DNA of 5,348 nt from Bryobacterales bacterium (GTDB taxonomy: Bacteria > Acidobacteriota > Terriglobia > Bryobacterales > Bryobacteraceae). Shown piece after piece: positions 1 through 5,197 of the stretch; the first letter of the stretch is position 1, and each line of letters begins with the position of its first letter. A model generated the notes under the pieces. The model saw nothing but the letters and a program-made list of their open reading frames with translations. It had not been told where the DNA came from and searched no databases. The stretch is from NCBI GenBank assembly GCA_003132905.1, contig PKZC01000129.1, forward strand, positions 1-5,348. The letters are read 5' to 3'. The position numbers and the translations under genes were made by a program.

Positions 1-113
1 TCTCCAAGAACGCCGTCTCGGACCCCACTAACAAGTTGAGTGAGTTCCTCGTCAGAAATTCAAAGTAGCCCAAGGTGCACGTGACAGGCGATGTAACTGG
101 GTGAAAACCTCTC

Positions 114-150
114 GCCATTTCTGAATCTAATTAGCCATTTCTGAATCTAA
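114..150. repeat. Direct repeat, 17-base unit twice with 20-base period
   Basis: The unit GCCATTTCTGAATCTAA occurs at 114-130 and, without mismatch, at 134-150, separated by TTA. A further CCATT follows at 151-155 and may be the start of a third, lost copy. The closely spaced exact copies lie in a non-coding stretch beside decayed genes. Such multiple short repeats occur at the ends of some insertion sequences (IS21 family, for example), and could also be a protein-binding site. No transposase is visible in the window, so the origin is open. Confidence 0.75.
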
Positions 151-354
151 CCATTGGGGGGACCCAGTCAGCAACGTTTTATTCATGTCAAGGTCCCACG
201 TTAGGAGGATGTCATAGCCTCACAACAAAGCAATGTTTCCCTTCATGGTAGCGCCACTCTTAAAGCTCGCGACATCGAGCACCCAATGATTCGCCTTTCG
301 AGAGAATGCCTCCTAGCTTGGCGATGAAACTCCGCTTCTGTGTAGTCATAAAAT

Positions 355-358
355 AGGA
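355..358 (+). promoter_or_regulatory. Shine-Dalgarno AGGA of the YtxH pseudogene
   Basis: AGGA ends eight bases before the ATG at 367. It supports 367 as the ancestral start of the YtxH-like gene rather than the GTG at 432, which lies inside the conserved hydrophobic segment. Confidence 0.55.
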
Positions 359-366
359 CGGTATAA

Positions 367-713
367 ATGAGCGACAAATATACTACAGGGCTGTACTGCT
401 TTCTCTGAGGGCTTGGAGTGGGACTTTAGCAGTGGGAATTCTCTTTGCGCCGGATTCCGCGCAGGCACTCGCGATCGCATCCGACGCAAGACTGATGAAG
501 GGAAGAGATCTGGTGAATGCCAAAGCAGATGAAGGGCGAGAATACTTAAAGCGGCAAGGAGCCAGACTCGTTGATCAGACCAACGAATTCGTAGAGTGTG
601 CAAACGGGTCGTGAAACCAGGAAAAGGAAAGGCTCACCAACGCACTGGAGGCGGAAAAGACTGCCTATCGCGTGGCGGCCAGTGATCCGGAAATTGGTCA
701 GGCAGGTAATTAG
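367..713 (+). pseudogene. YtxH-domain (general stress-type) protein, disrupted
   Basis: Read across its lesions this is a complete YtxH-like protein of about 115 residues. It begins MSDKYTTGLYCFL, continues through a glycine-rich hydrophobic helix (GLGVGLLAVGILFAP), and ends in a charged helical tail with REYLKRQGARLVDQTNEFVE followed by KERLTNALEAEKTAYR. YtxH proteins are small, usually carry one membrane segment, and are linked to general stress responses; their exact role is unclear. Three lesions are visible. There is a TGA at 406-408. A one-base loss in the T run near 424-428 is needed to join GLGVG to the LLAVG frame (the unshifted frame meets TAG at 427). A TGA at 612-614 is followed by 32 further family-like codons in the same frame to TAG at 711-713. 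A 60-codon open stretch from GTG 432 survives but lacks the N-terminal helix and is probably not functional. The family call is by recognition. Confidence 0.75.
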
Positions 714-778
714 GGCTGGTTCTGTTTTCGCTGTATCAGGCGCTGTCATCCAGAGGAAATCGCAAGTTATCGATAAGA

Positions 779-868
779 AGGATTTATCCACGGTCGAAGC
801 GGCCGAATCGCGTAGGCGTAACGAACCAGATTGCGGTGGATGTGCGGGTAATCGCGGCAGCCCGGAGG
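779..868 (+). pseudogene. Possible relic of a sigma-54-dependent activator AAA domain
   Basis: In the frame starting at 806 the bases encode NRVGVTNQIAVDVRVIAA. This closely follows the segment FERVGGTxxIxVDVRVIAATNR of NtrC-type sigma-54 activators, just before the sensor I region of their AAA ATPase. The residues before it (PRSKRP) and after it (ARRHVFVSS) no longer fit, so at most some 20-30 codons of homology remain. There is no start codon, Walker motif or helix-turn-helix. An alternative is part of a BON domain, whose strands can read GVTNQI. It is a short match and could be chance, but VDVRVIAA is an unusually exact run. Confidence 0.3.
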
Positions 869-913
869 CACGTTTTCGTTTCTTCCAACCGGCCGAGCAA
901 CACCGCCCCGATT

Positions 914-1036
914 GAGGCGAGCGTTGTCGGACATTCAGTAGCCTTCCGAGGGATTCGGCGTAGTGAAACTCGCCTGCTGGAAAATTCCCGTCGAAACGGT
1001 CATATGACGAGGTGATCCAGATTTCGCGTCGGCGAT
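914..1036 (-). pseudogene. Relic of C-terminal glycosidase-like domain of the GT4 protein
   Basis: Immediately after the stop codon of the glycosyltransferase, and in the same frame, the minus strand reads RHMTVSTGIFQQASFTTPNP, then SEGY, a TGA at 935-937, and MSDNARL. From memory, long acidobacterial members of this GT4 group carry a second domain, a glycosidase-like alpha/alpha barrel, that begins with a stretch like RRMTDSTGIFQHASFTTPN followed by SEGYCTDDNARALIL. The match covers the linker and the first roughly 30 residues of that domain, after which (left of about 914) homology stops abruptly. The ancestral gene was therefore probably a GT-glycosidase fusion of roughly twice the present length. 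A deletion removed most of the second domain and two stops (1037-1039 and 935-937) ended translation. Confidence 0.6.
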
Positions 1037-2245
1037 TCATGCAGCCGATGGCTGAACTCTCGCGGCAACAGATTCGCGTGGCGCCACTGTCCGCTGTTGC
1101 GCCATTTCGAAAGAGCCCATGTAGAGCCGCGCCGTGTTGCTCCACACCATTGTGCGGCCCAGCTTGTAGGCGTTATCGCTCATGGCCTTCCGGCGCGTTC
1201 CATCGCGCAGCAACCCACTCACCTCACGCGCAATCGCGCTCGGGTCTGCGAACGGGACCAGTACGCCACGCTGGTCCGTCAACAATTCGGCGGCATGCCA
1301 GTACGGCGTGGAGATCACGGCTTTGCCCGCGCCAAACGCATAAGCTAATGTTCCCGAAGTACTCTGGGCTTCGTCCAGATAAGGAGTAATGTAAAGATCT
1401 GCCGCTCCAATGAACTCGGTCAGTGCCTTCAACTCCACAAAGCGGTTGTGGAAGATGACGTTGTTCTCGAGTTTGTTTTTCTTGGCGATTGCCTCGAGGC
1501 CGAGGCGGTAGGCTTCGCCCCGCGTGCGCAACTCGTTGGGGTGGGTTGCGCCCAGCACAACGTAGACGACGTCGGGAAACTCAGCCACGATATCGGGGAG
1601 AGCATTGAGCACATGTTCGATCCCCTTGTTCGGCGACAGTAGCCCGAACGTTAGCAACACCTTCTTTCCACCCAAGCCAAACTTGTGCTTGTAATAATCC
1701 GGGGCGACGAATGCTACGTCGGGAATACCATGCGGGATGAGGTCGATCATGGCCGGTGGCGCCTGGTAAACTTCCTGCAAGATCGTTCGTCCCCGATCTG
1801 TCATGACCACCAGCCGGGTGGAGTGCGTGATCAGTTTCCGCATCACACGATGCTGGTCGGCATTCGGCTTGAGGAGAACGGTGTGGAGCGTGGTGACGAC
1901 CTGCGCTTTCAGTTCGCGCAGCAGGGCCAATAAGTGGCTGCCGGCCGGCCCGCCGAAGATTCCGAACTCGTGCTGGATCGAGACAACGTCCACGTTGCTG
2001 GAGTTTAGGAAGTCGGCAGCGCGCCCGTAAGACCCAAGATCCTGCTCCTCAATCTCGAAGCGAACGACGTCAGGATACTGGTAGCACCCCTCGATGCCAT
2101 TGACTGCCACCGCGAAACACCGGCTTTGGGGATGGCGCGCTGCCACAGCCTGAAGCAGGTCGGATGTAAACGTGGCAATGCCGCATTTGCGCGGCAAGTA
2201 GTTGCCGAGAAACGCGATAGTTCGAATGCTGGACTCTGATTTCAC
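1037..2245 (-). CDS. GT4-family glycosyltransferase (group 1), lacking its usual second domain
   Basis: This 402-residue protein is predicted to transfer a sugar from a nucleotide-sugar donor in the cytoplasm; acceptor and product cannot be read from the sequence. The N-terminal Rossmann half (about 1-190) carries the subgroup motif PRKCGIATFT (18-27), a histidine-containing loop QHEFGIFGGPAGSHLL (91-106) and TTLHTVLL (118-125). The C-terminal GT1 half (about 195-375) has TFGLLSPNKGIEHV (199-212), FHNRF (265-269), ITPYLDEAQSTSGTLAYAFG (286-305) and GAGKAVISTPYW (305-316), the donor-binding region. No signal peptide or membrane segment is seen, so both halves of a GT-B fold are present. Translation starts at GTG 2245, supported by a strong AAGGAGG eight bases upstream. 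The gene follows the DksA-like gene by 68 bases and is probably cotranscribed. The stop at 1037-1039 falls in what looks like a linker to a glycosidase-like domain whose remains follow in frame, so the protein is probably a truncated but possibly active enzyme. Confidence 0.9.
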   Translation of the reverse strand: MKSESSIRTIAFLGNYLPRKCGIATFTSDLLQAVAARHPQSRCFAVAVNGIEGCYQYPDVVRFEIEEQDLGSYGRAADFLNSSNVDVVSIQHEFGIFGGPAGSHLLALLRELKAQVVTTLHTVLLKPNADQHRVMRKLITHSTRLVVMTDRGRTILQEVYQAPPAMIDLIPHGIPDVAFVAPDYYKHKFGLGGKKVLLTFGLLSPNKGIEHVLNALPDIVAEFPDVVYVVLGATHPNELRTRGEAYRLGLEAIAKKNKLENNVIFHNRFVELKALTEFIGAADLYITPYLDEAQSTSGTLAYAFGAGKAVISTPYWHAAELLTDQRGVLVPFADPSAIAREVSGLLRDGTRRKAMSDNAYKLGRTMVWSNTARLYMGSFEMAQQRTVAPRESVAARVQPSAA

Positions 2246-2253
2246 AACTGGCC

Positions 2254-2262
2254 CCTCCTTTT
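2254..2262 (-). promoter_or_regulatory. Strong Shine-Dalgarno of the glycosyltransferase
   Basis: On the minus strand AAAAGGAGG ends eight bases before the GTG at 2245. It is close to a perfect anti-16S match and fixes the unusual GTG start. Confidence 0.85.
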
Positions 2263-2313
2263 GCCGCTCTAACGGTGATGATGAGCGACGAGCCAGGCGC
2301 AGAACCGCTCACT

Positions 2314-2682
2314 TCACGCCGCATTGAGGAGAGTCGCGCTGAGAGATTGCGTTCCCTCCCGCAGATCCCGATCCGCAGTTTCCTGGCACTGAATACAACG
2401 CGACGCCCATGGCGCGGCTGCGAGGCGTTTTGGGCTGCATATTCCAAAGTTACTGGCGTCAATCCGGCGCAATGCGTCTCTCACCTCACGTAGCAGGCTG
2501 GACTCGCGGTCAACGTTTCGAATCGCTAGATCTCGTTCCACCGCATACTGGATCTCATCCATTTGGTCCGGGCTCTTCTCGATTGCGATGCCGTCCCGCT
2601 TTCGCAAGAGATGAACCAACTCGGCCTCTTTTCGTTCGAAGATCTCTTTGACCCCGCCCATCTCGATATGTGCTGTCTTCAT
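2314..2682 (-). CDS. TraR/DksA-family protein with a damaged zinc finger
   Basis: From ATG 2682 the product has 122 residues. TraR/DksA proteins bind in the secondary channel of RNA polymerase and adjust transcription initiation. A charged N-terminal helix (about 10-35) leads to DQMDEIQYA (39-47), which resembles the acidic coiled-coil tip DxxDxA of DksA (D39, D42). It is followed by ERDLAIRNVDRESSLLREV (49-67) and a C-terminal finger region with SPKRLAAAPWASRCIQCQE (83-101). The family finger is CxxC-17 residues-CxxC. Here only C82, C96 and C99 remain, and the 13 residues between C82 and C96 fit a deletion of seven residues (21 bases in frame) that removed the second cysteine. The rest of the reading frame is clean. 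ATG 2682 is preferred over ATG 2688 because AAGAGGA (2689-2695) lies six bases before it but directly abuts 2688. The gene lies upstream of and is probably cotranscribed with the glycosyltransferase. Whether the finger still folds is unknown. Confidence 0.85.
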   Translation of the reverse strand: MKTAHIEMGGVKEIFERKEAELVHLLRKRDGIAIEKSPDQMDEIQYAVERDLAIRNVDRESSLLREVRDALRRIDASNFGICSPKRLAAAPWASRCIQCQETADRDLREGTQSLSATLLNAA

Positions 2683-2688
2683 CGCCAT

Positions 2689-2695
2689 TCCTCTT
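2689..2695 (-). promoter_or_regulatory. Shine-Dalgarno that decides the start of the DksA-like gene
   Basis: AAGAGGA on the minus strand is six bases from ATG 2682 but has no spacing to ATG 2688, so translation most likely begins at 2682. Confidence 0.6.
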
Positions 2696-2784
2696 GCCCG
2701 TGCGGGCTGAGTATCCTCCAGAGCACGAGATGGTCCATACTAGAACCCGTTTATTTGAAGCCGGGGGCCCTGACCCAGCGTGGG

Positions 2785-3015
2785 TTATTCGGAAGCGCAC
2801 AAGAGCCGAGGATTTTTGCGCGAGTCCGATGGCATCGCAGGCTCTTGCAAGGACGCCAGTCCCTTCTGGACCCATCCGTCATCCAGCGTCTGCCCAGACA
2901 TGAATATGACCGTCAATGCCGGGTTCCAGCCTGAGGTCACGTTCCGCAAATGTTCGTCCGCTGAGTGCTGACTGAACATGACCAAATCGAACACAAACAG
3001 AAGGTAGGCGGGCAA
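2785..3015 (-). pseudogene. Decayed response-regulator receiver domain
   Basis: The minus strand from TTG 3015 encodes a 76-residue stretch with the pattern of a receiver domain from a hybrid histidine kinase. FVFDLVMF (7-14) corresponds to the strand leading to the phosphoacceptor. NPALTVIFMSGQTLDD (31-46) matches the fourth strand and its switch residue (typical xVLFMSGYTDD). GWVQKGLASLQEPAMPSD (47-64) matches the usual FLQKPFxPxxL stretch. Key residues are lost: the phosphoacceptor aspartate position appears to be Ser15 and the conserved lysine of the QKP motif is Glu58. The N-terminal acidic pair is not visible, although the frame stays open to about 3070. After residue 65 the sequence no longer fits. 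It cannot act as a phosphoreceiver as it stands. It lies downstream of a kinase ATPase relic on the same strand, which suggests both come from one hybrid kinase. Confidence 0.5.
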
Positions 3016-3103
3016 ATTTCCAGAGCGGCGGTGCTTCGTCTCGTTAACTCTCTTCAGAGTAGATTCCTGCTGTGACCATACTTGGCCGGGTGACCATATA
3101 TCG

Positions 3104-3265
3104 TTACTGCAGTATGATTCGTCCTAGTTGCGGCTGTGCCCGCAATCCGATAATTCCCTGATCAATTAACGCAGCTCTCGCAACCAGCCGCATCAGCGGA
3201 AGGCCGATGCCAGGCCAACCACCGGCGAATGTTGAAAATGACCGTCGCAAAGGCTCACCCTTCTT
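3104..3265 (-). pseudogene. C-terminal relic of a histidine kinase ATPase domain
   Basis: Reading the minus strand toward the stop at 3104-3106 gives RRSFSTFAGGWPGIGLPLMR and then LVARAALIDQGIIGLRAQPQ followed by LGRIIL. This matches the end of a HATPase_c domain: the F/G2-box region (PFFSTKxGGTGIGLPLxR), then the helix and the strand-turn usually written GGxIxLxSEPxxGT. The spacing from the glycine before IIGL to the LG fits the family, while the helix before it is three or four residues too long. The N and G1 boxes and the phosphorylated histidine are absent. Upstream of about 3265 the frame stays open but homology ends where an unrelated forward gene begins. It is non-functional, and probably the kinase half of a hybrid protein whose receiver lies at 2785-3015. 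Confidence 0.45.
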
Positions 3266-3289
3266 GAGGTTACGAGGTTCTCCACCTTC

Positions 3290-3571
3290 TTGGTGCGCGA
3301 ATGGTGGGGCGATCAGTACATCGCGCCAGCGTACAACTGTCCTTACACCGGCGAGTTGGCGAGCGTTGCGTATATTGCTTTTACTCGCAGAATTCGACTG
3401 GTAGCAGGTCAAATCAAGGCCGAGCTTGAGAACGACCCATCTTGCTGGAAGGAATGGCTCTCCAAGAAGACACTGTTGAAGCGAATCGATGAATACAACT
3501 ACATGAAATTTACAGTTCCCAAGTTGAACTCCAGCGCCAAGCAAAAAGCGGCACGGGCGGGCGGTAGGTGA
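3290..3571 (+). CDS. Unidentified protein, probably a C-terminal fragment
   Basis: I do not recognise this protein. From TTG 3290 it has 93 residues; the frame is open from 3242, so it could extend by up to 16 codons. It reads like a real protein: a Trp/Tyr-rich start (VREWWGDQYIAPAYNCPYTG), a central helix (IRLVAGQIKAELENDP, 35-50), WKEWLSKKTLLKRIDEYNYM (53-72) and a basic tail ending KQKAARAGGR. There is no signal peptide or clear membrane segment. A GAGG at 3274-3277 is rather far from TTG 3290 (12 bases), so the start is weak. The left boundary coincides with the place where the minus-strand kinase relic loses homology, suggesting the N-terminal part was removed at that junction. The opposite strand is open throughout (3104-3601), but its translation outside the kinase relic shows no family features. 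Confidence 0.45.
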   Translation: MVREWWGDQYIAPAYNCPYTGELASVAYIAFTRRIRLVAGQIKAELENDPSCWKEWLSKKTLLKRIDEYNYMKFTVPKLNSSAKQKAARAGGR

Positions 3572-3750
3572 GGGAGACTCGGTGCTGGCACAGCACTCCA
3601 AACGCCGCTTTCAATTCTCACCGCGACAGGCGGTCTAACTATGGATCAGGGCTGGTGCTGGAACCCGTAGCTGTGCTTTCTTCGAATCCAAAATCGCGAA
3701 TACGGTACGCTTTCGTGCCCCGGCCCATTCCCGTCACCGAATCGAGGGCC

Positions 3751-4433
3751 TCACAATCGGATCTCGCCTGGCCTTTCTACCGAAAAGGTCTCTTGAAAAA
3801 CACCCAGCACATCGACCCATATTCCCTTCGGAACTTTCTCTGCCTTTTCCCTGTAGCAATAGGCGAATAAATCAGCGGCCTGGAGTGGAGGGTATACCTT
3901 ATCATCCTGAAAACAAATTCCGCCGATTCTGGCGGCTACCTCTGGGTGTAGCGAGCGGATGCGACGATACACTTTCAGGCACTCGCTAGAGTATTCTTCC
4001 GAATCGTCGCATACGAGCGTGAAGATGCCTGTTGGCAAGATGTCTGCGTTATCCATGAGGACTTGATACCCGATTGAAACGCAGCATAAAAGGGGTCCCG
4101 GAGAATCTTCCTCTGGGCCTCCTCAAGCCTTTTGTAGTCCTCCATAGTCACTGATGCGACGTAACCAGCGGTTCCAAACTCACAAGCAATTCTGGCTAAT
4201 TCTAACGATAATTTATCGAGATCTTTGGGCCTGCTTCGAAATTGCTTGAACTGACCGGTCAGATGAGCGGCATTGGAGGTCCGCCAAAAAGTGAGACCTT
4301 CGTTCTGAAGTGTTGCATTCCACTGTTGCGACATAGAAACCCAACGGTCAGGCAGGGAGAGTAGACCCGCAAATACAACGTGCTCGCAGTCAGCCTTGCC
4401 GCTCCCATCGAACGCAATGTGCTGGCTCGCCAT
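3751..4433 (-). pseudogene. DUF3800-domain protein split by a frameshift
   Basis: Two overlapping frames together make one DUF3800 protein of about 227 residues, a normal length for the family. The first part, from ATG 4433, begins MASQHIAFDGSGKADCEHVV with the DxSG motif at D9-G12, followed by FAGLLSLPDRW (21-31) and a helical region to SGIK (124). Near 4062 one base must be restored to continue as VLMDNADILPTGIFTLVCDD. The second part then carries SEEYSSECLKVYRRIRSLHP and the C-terminal motif VYPPLQAADLFAYCYREK, with the conserved aspartate of AADL, and stops at 3751-3753. DUF3800 proteins have conserved acidic residues, are suspected to adopt an RNase H-like nuclease fold, and are common in mobile and defence-rich regions; their role is not established. 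No Shine-Dalgarno is seen before ATG 4433. The frameshift may be a real mutation or a base-calling error; apart from it the gene looks healthy. Confidence 0.75.
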
Positions 4434-4672
4434 AGACAGTGATTTCGGTATTCTGGACCGCGCGCGAGGGCCTGTACGATCGCCGGATATTTGCCGTCGA
4501 AGCTTTTGTTGTTCCGAGACCGGAGGTGCGCTACGCCGTACGATTTGATGCCCAGCGCCCGGTAGCCGTCGAGTTTCAGCTCGTAAGCCCAGCTGGGTCC
4601 TTCTGGCAGAGTGTCCGAGCGGACGAGCAGCATAGGCTCGATGAATTCCGCTTTGGTCTTCTGGCGAGGCAC
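4259..4672 (-). pseudogene. N-terminal stub of an ATP-dependent DNA ligase (LigD ligase type)
   Basis: From GTG 4672 the first 70 residues match the start of the ligase domain found in LigD and related stand-alone ligases. FIEPMLLVRSDTLPEGPSW (10-28) is the family opening. YELKLDGYRAL (30-40) contains nucleotidyltransferase motif I with the lysine that would be adenylated (K33-x-D35-G36). LRSRNNKSFDGKYPAIVQAL (50-69) is the next conserved block. These ligases join DNA ends in bacterial non-homologous end joining, usually with Ku. Homology ends near 4463, where the family would continue toward the DGEVVALD motif. The frame runs on without meaning to 4259, over the start of the DUF3800 gene. 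An in-frame TAA six bases before GTG 4672 rules out a longer N-terminus, and no clear Shine-Dalgarno is seen. With four of the five later motifs missing it cannot be an active ligase. A deletion probably joined it to the DUF3800 gene. Confidence 0.7.
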
Positions 4673-5197
4673 AGCGGTTTACATGATGGCAAAAGTTGAC
4701 TCGCCCGCGCTTCCTCGAACGCCGATTCCGGCCAAAGTCAGTATAGGGGACAATACAGGGCGTTGGCCCGTTATGCACCGTTCACAATTCCCTAATCGCT
4801 TACCCGTCGGCACTTCCCAGGTAGTTCATCGAAGAAGTTCCCGGGGAACATCACGTGGCTCTGAGCCTGGTGCGCTTCTGGCACACAGGCCCGGCACTGC
4901 CGTGGAATCCACCTCGGACTTCGGCACAGAAGGATTCTGAATCAGGCACGTGGGGAACGTCATCATGCGTTTGGAGTTCCGCGAGTTAGTGCTGTTTCCC
5001 GAGAGGCAAACCAATGAACTCAGACCCAGGCTCAATAAGCTTCACTTACAATGGGCCGGAGGGAAAGCATTTACCCATTCGTGCCTGGCCGCTTTCGCCA
5101 GATTCCGCCTGGGTAACGCGCGCATAGGAAACAATCTTGCTGATGGGAACGAGGACGATTTTGTAGTACGATGCCACAGGTAGCTATTAGGTACCGG
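4673..5197. other. 525-base stretch without a recognisable gene
   Basis: Frames of 69-109 codons exist on both strands here, but none shows a motif, a plausible ribosome site or protein-like composition that I trust. A minus-strand frame at 5046-5177 (GTG start, 43 codons, beginning ASYYKIVLVPISKIVSYARV) is the most protein-like but has no Shine-Dalgarno. An imperfect palindrome GTTCCCGGGGAAC lies near 4838-4850. The right end should hold the promoter of the STAS gene, but I cannot pick out convincing -35 and -10 boxes. Confidence 0.5.

Larger units (their letters stand above)
1..366. other. Gene-poor stretch left of the YtxH pseudogene
   Basis: No convincing gene is present. The third forward frame is open from the window edge to a TAG at 66-68 (about 21 codons, ending LVRNSK) and could be the last piece of a gene that begins outside the window, but I cannot identify it. 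A short direct repeat lies at 114-150. A good Shine-Dalgarno-like GGAGG at 212-216 precedes an ATG that reaches a stop after two codons, so it does not start a gene. On the minus strand a 29-codon frame (260-349) has no recognisable content. Confidence 0.5.

Noticed and set aside
546..1145. A 199-codon open frame on the minus strand
   Set aside because: It crosses the YtxH pseudogene, the possible sigma-54 relic and the end of the glycosyltransferase out of frame, and its Cys/Arg-rich translation shows no family pattern.
2725..2765. TAGTAT on the minus strand as a -10 box for the DksA-like gene
   Set aside because: No acceptable -35 hexamer lies 16-18 bases upstream.
3128..3145. Perfect 6-base inverted repeat (TTGCGG/CCGCAA) as a terminator
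   Set aside because: It has no T run after it and lies inside the kinase relic.
3104..3601. A 165-codon minus-strand frame taken as one gene
   Set aside because: Only its last 50 or so codons resemble anything (the kinase relic); the rest is the reverse of the more protein-like forward frame 3290-3571.
3676..3690. TTCGAATCC resembling a tRNA T loop
   Set aside because: The flanking bases do not pair into a T stem, and no acceptor or anticodon arm can be built around it.
3975..4778. A long minus-strand frame of 267 codons read as one protein
   Set aside because: Its first 115 codons are an out-of-frame reading of the ligase stub; only the part from ATG 4433 is a real DUF3800 sequence.
5046..5177. 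A 43-codon minus-strand frame with a hydrophobic start
   Set aside because: It is short, has no Shine-Dalgarno or recognisable motif, and partly overlaps the STAS leader; not enough to call a gene.
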